The notes below the pieces were generated by a model, which searched no databases, had not been told where the DNA came from, and worked only from the letters and a program-made list of their open reading frames with translations. Shown piece by piece: positions 47,684 to 56,945 of a DNA stretch of 64,000 nt. The DNA is taken from positions 1 through 64,000 of the forward strand of contig LGRX02027780.1 of NCBI GenBank assembly GCA_001247695.2, in the 5' to 3' direction. The position numbers and the translations under genes are program-made. This DNA comes from Cymbomonas tetramitiformis (lineage: Eukaryota; Chlorophyta; Pyramimonadophyceae; Pyramimonadales; Pyramimonadaceae). The first letter of the stretch is position 1, and the number at the start of each line of letters is the position of its first letter.

Positions 47684-49210
47684 ATGAACGCACCAGAGTG
47701 GCTCACAATCGAAAGTGAATACAACTTCAACATAAATTTGCACGAGGCGTTATCGAGTATAAAGAGTATACACGACCTCGATCGCTTCGAGTACATCCTG
47801 AAAAGATCGCACTCCCTTCTGTGTAACCCGCCGCGGTTGATACGAGCGCGTAACTTAATCCAAACGACGCGACGCGCGCTTTACTCAACGCTCGAATGCT
47901 GCGACAAAAAAAGTTTCATTCCTCCTGCCTCCTCAACCCAGGCATCGGGGTTCCGCGTCTTGCGCCAACCCGATGTCTCGCCTGCTACAAGGTTCGAACC
48001 GCCCGCGGTTCCCGAAAAGCTTGATCCGAATACCGCCCGCGAGAATTCTTGCACATATCCCAAAAGCTCCGCTCGAAAGCTCGGAAGCGGAGGTGAGGAC
48101 GCAGGGAAAGGTAGCGAAGGAATGGAAGCGTTGGGCGGAGGGGAAGGAGGAGGTGGGAAGGAGGCGGGCGGTGGATGCGGAAACGACGCGGTGGGGGAGG
48201 TCGCCTCGTTGGGCGAAACGGGCGGAGGGGAAGAAGAAGGAGGCGAAGGACCGGACGCGTTGGGCGGTGGAGTGGGGGAAGGCGAGGGAGGAGGAGGCGA
48301 GGACGGTGGCGGAGGGGAGGGTGGAGAAGAGCTTGGTGGTATGTGCGGAGGCGGAGGGGAAGCGGGCGACGGATGCGTCGGTGACGCGGTGGGAGAGGCC
48401 GTTTCGTTGGGTGGAACGGCCGGAGAGATAGAAGACGAAGGACTGGACGCGTTGGATGGTGGAGCGGGGGAAGGCGATGGCGGCGAAGGCGAGGGAGGAG
48501 GGGGTGGCGGAGGGGAGGGTGGAGGAGAGCTCGAAGGCGGGGGCGACGGCGGTGGCATGTGCGGAGACGGAGGGGAAGCGGGCGACGGATGCGTCGGTGA
48601 CGCGGTGGGAGAGGCCGTTTCGTTGGGTGGAACGGCCGGAGAGATAGAAGACAAAGGACTGGACGCGTTGGATGGTGGAGCGGGGGAAGGCGATGGCGGC
48701 GAAGGCGAGGGCGACGGCGGTGGCATGTGCGGAGACGGAGGGGAAGCGGGCGACGGATGCGTCGGTGACGCGGTGGGAGAGGCCGTTTCGTTGGGTGGAA
48801 CGGCCGGAGAGATAGAAGACAAAGGACTGGACGCGTTGGATGGTGGAGCGGGGAAGGCGATGGCGGCGAAGGCGGGGGCGACGGCGGTGGCATGTGCGGA
48901 GACGGAGGGGAAGCGGGCGACGGATGCGTCGGTGACGCGGTGGGAGAGGTCGCCTTGTTGGGCGAAACGGGCGGAGGGGAAGAAGAAGGAGGCACTGGAG
49001 GGGAGGGTGGTGGAAATTCCAATCCGTCGCGTTCTTCCCCTCCGCCCGTTTCGCCCAGCGAGGCGACCTCCCCCACCGCGTCGCCGACGGGCACGGAAAC
49101 GGGGAAAGGAAGTGGCAACGAGAGCGATGGGTCATATGCGAGTGACAATTCGTTCGATGGTTGGGATGAGGGTACACCATAGCGTGCGAACCTCTCGTCG
49201 ATCGAAATGA
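47684..49210 (+). CDS. Gly/Glu/Asp-rich repeat protein with a frameshift near its 3' end
   Basis: The first ~120 residues look like a folded helical domain. The rest is Gly/Glu/Asp-rich with repeats of a unit containing GEAGDGCVGDAVGEAVSL and GLDALDGGAGEG. In the last repeat a run of five G (48466-48470 and its second copy) is four G (48850-48853), which shifts the frame. As written, the protein ends at 49210 with an Arg-rich basic tail. The original repeat frame continues from 48854 to a stop at 49182 with an acidic Ser/Gly tail (DGSYASDNSFDGWDEG). The minus strand is also open here with SPPP/PTASP motifs. Function unknown. Confidence 0.6.
   Translation: MNAPEWLTIESEYNFNINLHEALSSIKSIHDLDRFEYILKRSHSLLCNPPRLIRARNLIQTTRRALYSTLECCDKKSFIPPASSTQASGFRVLRQPDVSPATRFEPPAVPEKLDPNTARENSCTYPKSSARKLGSGGEDAGKGSEGMEALGGGEGGGGKEAGGGCGNDAVGEVASLGETGGGEEEGGEGPDALGGGVGEGEGGGGEDGGGGEGGEELGGMCGGGGEAGDGCVGDAVGEAVSLGGTAGEIEDEGLDALDGGAGEGDGGEGEGGGGGGGEGGGELEGGGDGGGMCGDGGEAGDGCVGDAVGEAVSLGGTAGEIEDKGLDALDGGAGEGDGGEGEGDGGGMCGDGGEAGDGCVGDAVGEAVSLGGTAGEIEDKGLDALDGGAGKAMAAKAGATAVACAETEGKRATDASVTRWERSPCWAKRAEGKKKEALEGRVVEIPIRRVLPLRPFRPARRPPPPRRRRARKRGKEVATRAMGHMRVTIRSMVGMRVHHSVRTSRRSK
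48350..48990 (+). repeat. Coding tandem repeat, about four units
   Basis: Units with GGAAGCGGGCGACGG ... GTTTCGTTGGGTGGAACGG ... GACTGGACGCGTTGG recur near 48355, 48570, 48740 and 48910, with variable GGCGAGG spacers. The two middle units are almost identical, pointing to recent unequal exchange. Confidence 0.85.
48926..49090. repeat. Long inverted repeat (hairpin)
   Basis: Arms 48926-48985 and 49032-49090 pair over about 58 bp with four mismatches around a ~46-base loop. The right arm is an inverted copy of the GGCGAAACGGGCGGAGGGGAA repeat. Confidence 0.8.
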
Positions 49211-49251
49211 TCTGACTGCGCGCACACTCGATAAGGGGCCTTCCATTCGCG

Positions 49252-49701
49252 ATGCATGCATCCGACACGACGAAAGTCTCAAATAGCTCCGATATCAACG
49301 AACGCGAGAGGGAGCATGTCCCTCCGACGCTCGTCGAGCTCCTTCCGTCGAACATCGGCCCCTTTCTGGGATACGCGGACGAAAATGACGTGCCGACCGC
49401 GATCTTGCAATCTTTCTGGTCTCACATCAGCGCGGAGACTCCGAGCGTGACAGCGATGTTGCGAAAATTCAAGCATCGCCACTCCTCCGGTCCAGAGTTC
49501 TTATCCATACTGGGCGATGGCATGCGCGACGCGCACGTCGCAAGCACTTTCTTGCATCACGTCCGGCACGAGGACTTCGCTCATGTGACGGCTTTGAGTG
49601 CATACAACGCCGGTGCATGGACCGTGGTACCGTTAGACAAAACCACGAACGATCAGGAAATCCCGGTCGCATCGAGTGACGGCGACAAACCAATCTGTTA
49701 G
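49252..49701 (+). CDS. Hypothetical protein, 149 aa
   Basis: Not recognised; helical middle (AILQSFWSHISAETPSVTAML) and an acidic end. The ATG at 49252 follows the repeat gene by about 40 bp. No TATATATA box is seen, so it may share a transcript with that gene. Confidence 0.5.
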   Translation: MHASDTTKVSNSSDINEREREHVPPTLVELLPSNIGPFLGYADENDVPTAILQSFWSHISAETPSVTAMLRKFKHRHSSGPEFLSILGDGMRDAHVASTFLHHVRHEDFAHVTALSAYNAGAWTVVPLDKTTNDQEIPVASSDGDKPIC

Positions 49702-49716
49702 AACCTCCTTTAAATG

Positions 49717-49724
49717 TATATATA
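49717..49724 (+). promoter_or_regulatory. TATA box of the second membrane-protein gene
   Basis: TATATATA with G/C flanks, 60 bp before the ATG at 49777. Confidence 0.6.
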
Positions 49725-49776
49725 CTTGTAACATCCGAATCCGTATCAGTGCGGTTTCCGTGCCGACACACGCGTG

Positions 49777-50643
49777 ATGAAGGACACCGCTAAGCACCGG
49801 TTGTGGCACCACCTAACTACGTCCTACTATTTCGGTATCCTCAATTTATCCATCCCGATTATATTCGTGTCGTACGTAGGTGTGCTCACCGCCACTGTGA
49901 GTAAATCGAAGCTATCGGACCCCGGTTTCACGATCAAAGTGCTGTTCGAGCTTACGTCACACATCACGTCCATACTCGGGGCGTTTTTCTTGTACAACTC
50001 GTTGGAAAGGGTACGAGCCTCGCACGAAAAGCGCGTTTTCGTCAATCATACGCTCGCTCTATGCACAGCTCGGACGAAAGCACTCACGTACACCAGAGGA
50101 GTCGACGAAAGAAACGACACGGAATATGCACGCAGAGCCATGTGCTTTCTGGAGGCGATTCGCGTTCACGGATCGGAGCCGTACGACTCGTCTTCGCACG
50201 ACGCTTCCGTGGAGAAGCTTTTGAGAAATTTACAGGACGTGTGGAAGGAGGAAATCAAACAGCTCGAAAGGGGTGAAAGTATCTACAAATATTACACTAG
50301 CGATCTTAAAACCTTATTGCATTCCATGCTATACCTGCAAAGTTTCGCTCGGAGCAGAGTAAACTCGGACGTCGTGCCCGTATTGCATCTGAGCGCGATC
50401 ATGTTAGGAATCCTTATCCCCTTCGAAATTTACGACACGGATCCCGAAACCGACACGTACAACGCGATGTGGCAGATGGCATTCATGAGCTACATCGTCG
50501 CCTGCATAGCGCAGATTACCGTATTTTGCGAAGTACCGAGGCAGATTTTTACAAAGGCTGATCGATTGGTAAGCACGCTCGACGACGAATCGCTCCGAAC
50601 GCACCGACATGCATGCTCCGTGATCGAGGTCGGATCCATGTGA
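49777..50643 (+). CDS. Four-helix membrane protein, family A
   Basis: 288 residues with helices near 18-42, 55-75, 200-220 and 232-255, and a charged helical segment between the pairs. AMWQMAFMSYIVACIAQ in the last helix aligns with AVWQLAVLSYLMGVYFQ of the protein at 27322, and the preceding helices and acidic loop also match. A truncated relative lies at 17804-18226. Function unknown; the 2+2 layout would allow a channel or scaffold. Confidence 0.75.
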   Translation: MKDTAKHRLWHHLTTSYYFGILNLSIPIIFVSYVGVLTATVSKSKLSDPGFTIKVLFELTSHITSILGAFFLYNSLERVRASHEKRVFVNHTLALCTARTKALTYTRGVDERNDTEYARRAMCFLEAIRVHGSEPYDSSSHDASVEKLLRNLQDVWKEEIKQLERGESIYKYYTSDLKTLLHSMLYLQSFARSRVNSDVVPVLHLSAIMLGILIPFEIYDTDPETDTYNAMWQMAFMSYIVACIAQITVFCEVPRQIFTKADRLVSTLDDESLRTHRHACSVIEVGSM

Positions 50644-50695
50644 GACCGCGATCGCGGCCACCGCTGCGTACTTCGAGGGCACGAAAAATAGCCGC

Positions 50696-50717
50696 ATCTC
50701 TCTCTCTCTCTCTCTCT
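50696..50717. repeat. (CT)n tract
   Basis: CT run between the convergent ends of the genes at 49777 (plus) and 50908 (minus). Confidence 0.85.
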
Positions 50718-50907
50718 TACCGTTCGTACCACGAATCCAAACCCTACCGCTTTTGTTATCGTTTATCGAGGACCCATTCTTTAATTTGCGTGTCGCTTCT
50801 ACGAAGGGCATCGCCGATTACGAGGTTGAGATTTCACCTTAATACACCGATCGTCAATATGGCATCGCGCACCCCCCTCACAAGAAACAAAAAACCCTTG
50901 CTAGGCT

Positions 50908-52185
50908 CTACTCTGCAAGTTCCATCGCCGACGAAGTGGGTATCGAAGCGTGAGGCCCAAGTGCGTCTCGAAGCTTGACATCGGTATGCGAGCTTCGGTC
51001 CAATGAGGACACGTAACGGAAAATTTTCTCCATATCAGCTCGGTCACATCTGATCGCGTACTCGTGCGTTCCATCTCCCGACATCGCCGCCAAAAGCACC
51101 TCCTCCGCATACAAACCCGCCGTCGAAGAGTCGCTGTCGATCGCGAGTCCGTCGTCGAGCACACGTTCCGCGGCTTTCGCTTCGAGCGTCTGTCGATTCG
51201 GTACGGAGAGCGTGTCGACGCCACATCCGAGGATTTTCGAAGAAGGCGATGCGTCGTACCGACTCAAGAAGGCCCTCACTTCCCTTTTTACCAACGAGCA
51301 CGAGTTGCTTTCGCATGGAGTGTTCTGAAGGATGCCCGAAATGGAGGCGTGCACGGCTGGAATGCCTTCGGACTGTCGCATCGCGATTCTTAGCAGGCGT
51401 TTCATCGGACGCGCGTTGTTGCATACCATTCGACACAAGCTGTGCAAGGTTGCGTGCCAGTCCTCTCCGGCCTCGTGTCGCTTGTCGATCTCGGCGGTGG
51501 ACTTTCGTTCGCGTCGAACGGGCTGAGAGAGAGAGAGTTGCATGTAAGGTATCGGCGAAGGATATTTCGAAACGTACACCGAAAGAATCGCGAGGACCGT
51601 CTGTTTCAAGCAACGGCCGTTGTTGAACTTGTAGGTCCCTCCCTTCTTTACGCTCGTGAGCGCCTTCTTTAGGCGTTCGCTGTCGGACGGCGTCATGTCC
51701 TCCCTCGCCCCCATGTCCATGGCGGCTTCGACCACTCGTTTTATAGGAGCGGCGTTCGTCGTGGAGAGGAGCTCGACGCCGCGCAACACTCCCAACCATG
51801 CGGGAGGAGGAGCGTTCTCGTCTTTCGCCTCAACCTTAACGGACTTCCGGCGACTTCGAGGTTTATCTTCGAGCATCTTCGGTTGCGCCCTTTTACACCG
51901 TTTGACGCGCATCGCCAAGGCGAAAATCGCCTTCGCGAATTTTTGCTTATCGACCCGCGACCAGGGCATGCTCGGACCTTGAACATCGGTGCGCATCTCG
52001 CGTATCACGCGTTTCAGCATCGCTCGTTCGAGCCGAGGAATGTGTCGATCGCTCGCACGGAGCACATTCAACAACTCGATGTACGCCCCCACTGCATTCT
52101 TAGCGTAATTTTTACGAAGACGCAACACGCTTTCCCACCATGAAGCAGAGTCGCTCACTCTCGTTACTGCGCCGCTCGTAGCCAT
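50908..52185 (-). CDS. Hypothetical basic protein, 425 aa
   Basis: Not recognised. Lys/Arg-rich and helical, with a low-complexity basic stretch near residues 120-145 and a Ser-rich C-terminal third. Cysteines are few and show no zinc pattern. The frame is open to 52497, but the upstream part crosses the 16-bp repeats. The ATG at 52185 follows a CTATAAG-like box (~40 bp), so I start there. It is divergent from the KilA-N gene. Confidence 0.6.
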   Translation of the reverse strand: MATSGAVTRVSDSASWWESVLRLRKNYAKNAVGAYIELLNVLRASDRHIPRLERAMLKRVIREMRTDVQGPSMPWSRVDKQKFAKAIFALAMRVKRCKRAQPKMLEDKPRSRRKSVKVEAKDENAPPPAWLGVLRGVELLSTTNAAPIKRVVEAAMDMGAREDMTPSDSERLKKALTSVKKGGTYKFNNGRCLKQTVLAILSVYVSKYPSPIPYMQLSLSQPVRRERKSTAEIDKRHEAGEDWHATLHSLCRMVCNNARPMKRLLRIAMRQSEGIPAVHASISGILQNTPCESNSCSLVKREVRAFLSRYDASPSSKILGCGVDTLSVPNRQTLEAKAAERVLDDGLAIDSDSSTAGLYAEEVLLAAMSGDGTHEYAIRCDRADMEKIFRYVSSLDRSSHTDVKLRDALGPHASIPTSSAMELAE

Positions 52186-52682
52186 CGAAGCGAAATTATG
52201 CCTCCGACTGTGAAATCGCCCAAACTTATAGTTTTTCGTCCGCCGCCTTTCGAGCGGATTCGCCGCCGTCGAAGTTCGATCGAACACCGATTCGATCGAA
52301 CACCGATTCGATCGAACACGCGTCGACCACACCCGCCGCCGCGGTTTGACGAGAAAAAATCGCCGCGTAAGGTCTCGTCGCATAGCGCGATCGTCGCCAT
52401 AGACACAAAACGCGTGGTTTAGGAAGTGCGGGGAGAGGGGGCGGCGAGAGAGGAGAGTTGGGGCCCAGCCCCCGAATTCATCGATCGAAATTGTCACGGT
52501 CCCGGACGGTCGTCTCCATTCGGGTGTCTTCGCCGTTTTCCTGTTCCGCGAGACCCGCTCGAGAGAGCACCGCCCTACACCAGCGATCGCCGAAAAAAAG
52601 GCGCAACACGAACGTTAGGAACTTAGATCGTGAGGTTTCTACGCCATCGACTCGTCTGACTCCGCACCGCAAGAGTTGCGAC
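52186..52682. other. Divergent intergenic region
   Basis: Lies between the orphan at 50908 (minus) and the KilA-N gene (plus). Holds the three 16-bp TTCGATCGAA-containing repeats and a CTATAAG-like box for the minus gene. The open frames crossing it look like read-through. Confidence 0.5.
52272..52316. repeat. Three 16-bp iterated palindromic sites
   Basis: TTCGATCGAACAC occurs at 52272, 52288 and 52304, a strict 16-bp period; each contains the perfect palindrome TTCGATCGAA. The position between divergent genes suggests binding sites for a repressor or activator. Confidence 0.7.
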
Positions 52683-55600
52683 ATGGTCACTCTTCGCACG
52701 CATCCAGATTTCTTTTCTCAACCGCCCGCGTCGCGCGATTTAAACGAGCGGTACATAAATGGAAACCGGTTGTTCAACGAATTATCCAAGAAAAAAAATC
52801 CTAAAGCCAAGCCGAGGAAGTCGAACAAAGTTTGGCTTGCTTTTCACAAGAAAAACGATTTAAGCGAGTATCTCGATAAACATTTTAAGCTATTTGGGTC
52901 TTCGGACTGGAAAGAGCACGCTCGACCCGGCGACGCCACTACGTTGCTCATCTCACCGTATCTCGCGACACACATCGCACGTTTTTTGACTTTGCACAAC
53001 GACAGTCAAGCGATCAACGATTGGCTCGAAGCGGGCTGCCCTCATCAGTTTGCAACCGTGCAACTCGAGATCGATTTCGAAACACAGGCCGATGCGGATC
53101 CTCGCAACTCACCGTCGCTACGCCCCATACTCGGTCGCCAACCGAAGACCGATACCTCGCCTCGGACAGTGGCCAACGACAAGGCGACGGACGTGCGCGC
53201 GTCAACTGTTTTCGCGGATGGCGATGGCGGCTCGCTGAACTTGCCGGACGTGCGCATCGGCGTTGCCGACGAGACGGCGGTCGTGGACGGTGTTGGAATT
53301 CCCACCAACCTTGTCGGCAAACCGACGGCGAGCGAGGTGACGGTGAGTTCTTACGTCAGGCTGCATTCGTTTGTCGCGAAGTCACCGCTCACTCGTTCGA
53401 TTTGGTGCATGTTGTGATTCTTTTGTGTGCGTGATACAGATTGACATCGAGCACGTCGGACTTGACAGCGACACTCCGAGGCTCGAACCAACGGCGGGCG
53501 AGCTGGACACACACTGTGCGGAGGTCAGCTTCCGCCTGTTACGTGGGTGTTGATCACTTTTGTCAAGCGAGCTCGCGGTCCTAATGATGCTCGCGCGACG
53601 CAGGGCGATGATGACGGCGAAGAGGCCATCGCGAACGCCGCCATCGAAACCACCACAATCGACGACGCTTCGCTTGATGAAGTCGTCGCGACGCCGTCTC
53701 GTGAGGAGGTGCGCACCGTCGCTGCCGAAGCATTCTATTACTGGGATCCCGATCTGAAATTGTATATCCACGAAGAGAATCATTTTGTGCTAACTTTGTA
53801 TAATTCTGCAAACTGCAGGTGCAACATAAACTTGACGTCAACCCGACTGTTGTGGATGCTTCGGACGAGGAAATTATGATTCCGAACGCTGCGCGCGCAA
53901 CCGTGACCACCTTGGCACCGGGCCAATTTGAACGTAATGGCAAGGTGCGCTTCATCCGTGTCATACATATGTTAACTGCCACGTGTCTGTTTTTTTAGAT
54001 TTACATCTTATATGAATGTTACATGTTACCCCTGGTTATAAAATATTAGGGTGGTACAACAAAAAAACACATACACAACAACAAAAACACATAACCGTGG
54101 TTTTGCCTCTTTCCACTTGTTTTTGCTTGATCCAACATTTCAGATGTTCAAAACTAATTTGCGTTGTGCAAATTGCAGGTGCAACATAATCTTGACGTCA
54201 ACACAACCGTTGCTCGCGTAGAAACGAACACTCTCGACGCGGAGCATGAACCGCGGCGTATGGAGATCAAGGGCAAGGTGCGCAAAAAATCCATTTTTTG
54301 TGTCAATAGGTGTCATACCAGGCATGATTGCCACGTGGCTGTGTTTCGTTGGCCGATCCTCTATATAGGGGTGTTATATGAAATTCCCGAACTGTGACAC
54401 TCTAGTATAGAATAAAACGCTTTTTTGAGTTCAATTTTTTACCCGTCCAAATGTGACACAGGTTTACGAATTTTGGCCCGAGTTGAACACCATGATCTGT
54501 TTGAGCAACCCTCTGTATAGGGGTGTTACAAGAAATCTCCCAGTGTAACACTCCTATTGTAAAATTTAGGGTAATTCATTGTCTTTATTCAATAAAAGAT
54601 TCTGGCTATTTTGGCTGGTGCAGGTATACGAATTTCGACCCGAGCTAAACACCGATATCTGCCTGAACAACAAATATGCAAATGCGTATGCTTTCTGTAA
54701 AACCAACAGAAAACGATGGGAACACTTTATGCAGAATAAGCATACCCGTAGAACTATCGAAGAGCTTGAAGATCGCCTGGAAATGCCGAATGGAACCCTC
54801 ATCGAACGCCACAATCTCGGTAGTGTAGGACCACCCACCGTTTTCGTGCACCCCGCGCTCTTTGTCTGCTTGGCCGCGTGGATCTCTCCCGCGAAGCAGG
54901 CGGAGGTGGCCCTCGTGTACGAGCGCTACAATCGCGGGGACGTGACGCTGGCTAAAGATATACTGCACCGTTTCGACGAGGCGAACGGCACGTGCACTCA
55001 ATCCCTCGCACGTGAGGGTCGGGCTGGCGCGGACGACGAATGGGTGCTTCACCAGGCCGACGCCGAGCTCACCCGCAAGCGCGCGCAGGAGGAGGTTGCC
55101 GGGAGGGAGCGCATACTCGCGAAAGCGCGGAAGCTTGACGACTACGAGCTGCAGGAGAAAGAATGCAGTCTGTCGCTCTTACAGCTCGAGCTGCAGCAAA
55201 AGAAGAAGGAGATGGAGATTCGCGTGGCCAAACTTTATCAAGAGCTGGAAACCCAGAAGAACAACGACGCGCAAGAGTTGCAAATCCGGAAAACGAAGGA
55301 CGCGCACGATTTGAGAGTCCATCAGTTTCGGGACATCAAATCGGCCTTCGAGAGTTGTCTGGAGATTCCCGGCGTGGGCGAGGCGGAGCGCGGCGTGTAT
55401 CGAGCGCACATTCACAACGCGGTCACCGAAATGTCCGGCAACGCTTCGGGCGCCCTCGCGATCGCTCCGAGCGCCGCTCCCATCAATGTCACCGTGAACA
55501 ACAACAACAACCCCACCAACAATACCGACATCACCACCGCCGTCCAGCAGTGTGAGGTGACGCCCGAGGAGCTCACTTGGCAACGCCTTTGGCAAAAGAG

Positions 55601-55916
55601 GGGCACTTTCGAGAATCCCGCACTTTCCGTCGCGAGTTTCTTGAACGACAACGACGAAGCTCGAGTACAGGAGTATCGCGAGAAAATGCGAGCGCACAAG
55701 AATTTCATTAACACCTTTGGCACCAAGCTCGCGACGGGTTGGCGCGCCGCGCACGACAGATACCACATTCCGGAGCAATCCGGTACAGTGCAGAATGTGC
55801 AGACGGGGTTTCATGCCTCCGGATGCAAGCAATATTACGAGGCGGACAGACCTTTGATGCGGCAGGTGGCCGACGAGCACATTCGTGCTTGCGATGCGAA
55901 AAGGGCACGCGATTGA
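52683..55916 (+). CDS. Multi-exon KilA-N domain protein
   Basis: Proposed exons: 52683-53342, 53440-53523, 53604-53708, 53819-53944, 54179-54277 and 54624-55916. Every intron is GT...AG and every junction is phase 0; donors are GTGAGT, GTCAGC or GTGCGC. Exon 1 has a KilA-N-like block (RYINGNRLFNEL ... ISPYLATHIARFL). Exon 6 has a clear KilA-N domain (LNTDICLNN ... FVHPALFVCLAAWISP ... RGDVTLAKDIL), then a coiled coil and a C-terminal domain. Small exons encode acidic linkers such as VQHKLDVNPTV. Without splicing, exon 6 has no ATG before its KilA-N domain. KilA-N proteins bind DNA and are common in large DNA viruses. The splicing model is inferred from sequence. Confidence 0.65.
53819..54672 (+). 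repeat. Duplicated exon cassettes
   Basis: Exon 4 (VQHKLDVN...) and exon 5 (VQHNLDVN...) share acceptor, start and the NGK/KGK|GTGCGC end, and their following introns share GTGTCATAC and TTGCCACGTG-like segments. A third, decayed copy at 54462 repeats the first ~50 bp of exon 6 (VYEFWPELNT) after a CACAG acceptor and then runs to a stop. The unit is roughly 300-360 bp. Confidence 0.65.
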
Positions 55917-55940
55917 TGCCTATTCATTCTTTGCTCACAG

Positions 55941-56249
55941 GATCGGAGTTGGGAGAGCATGTGGCTGCAAAGAGGCACGCGCGTGAACAAAGCGGTATCC
56001 ATCGGCGCGTTCCTGAAAGACCCCACCGAATCGAAAGTCGCAGAGTATAAATCACTTCTGGCGAAGGATCCTCGGGTCATTAAGGCGTTTGGTGCGAAAT
56101 TGGCCGAAGCTTGGCGCGTCGCGCATGTCGGAAAGGATCTGCCCAGAATAGAAAGAAAGGTAGCTGGGCAGGTCAGAAAAATTGCCCAATATTATGAAGC
56201 CGATCGATATTTGATGAGAAAGGTCATCGATACCTTTCTGAGCGAATGA
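55941..56249 (+). CDS. Alternative last exon or fragment of the KilA-N gene
   Basis: From the acceptor CTCACAG|GAT the frame reads DRSWESMWLQRGTRVNKAV and continues to a stop at 56249. It aligns along its length with the end of the KilA-N protein (EELTWQRLWQKRGTFENPAL ... QYYEADR). The match begins before the internal ATG at 55959, which favours an exon over a separate gene. A GTGACG donor at 55557, phase 0, precedes the equivalent segment in exon 6, so splicing could swap one C-terminal domain for the other. Confidence 0.55.
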   Translation, partial: DRSWESMWLQRGTRVNKAVSIGAFLKDPTESKVAEYKSLLAKDPRVIKAFGAKLAEAWRVAHVGKDLPRIERKVAGQVRKIAQYYEADRYLMRKVIDTFLSE

Positions 56250-56913
56250 GATCTGAACTGGACCCGACCCGAGGGTGGTAATTAGTTTGAGCTTCGTAAC
56301 CGAGTTTACTGTTCATTGTACTGTCCAAAGAAAAATCTCGTACCCGACCAAAAACGATCGGTCGCACCTTACGCGACAGCAATCGCATATAGGTTACGCA
56401 CAATTCGTCACTGTCGGATATTCGAGTCGACCAAGGAGGACCGAAGAGAGAGAGAGAGAGAGAGAGACGAAGACTCATGATTCGAACACACGCAAGTATT
56501 ATCGGAATTGTACGCCGTTCGTCCAGTTTACATCACACATTTACCCGTTTCGGCCGAGAGCAGCGCACGGATCCTACTTAATATTTTTCGATTCGATCAA
56601 GGCGGACCGAGGAAAGAGACGAAGACTCGTGATTCGAAGATACGCAAATATTGTCGGAATTGTACGCCGTTCGTCAAAATCACACCAGCACATTTACCCG
56701 TTTCGGCCGAGAGCAGCGCACGGATCCTACTCAATATTTTTTCGATTCGATCAAGGAGGACCGAAGCGAGAGACGGAGATTAGCGATTCGAACATACGTA
56801 AATGTTGTCGAATTTGTACGCCGTTCGTCCAGGTTACATCACACATTCACCCGTTTCGGCCGAGAGCAGCGCGCAGATCCTACTTATCATGTTTCGATTC
56901 GATAAAGGAGGAC

Positions 56914-56945
<32 letters not shown>

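Noticed and set aside
54579..55916. KilA-N frame as an unspliced gene starting at TTG 54579
   Set aside because: No ATG precedes the KilA-N domain, and homology and splice signals place its beginning at 54624.
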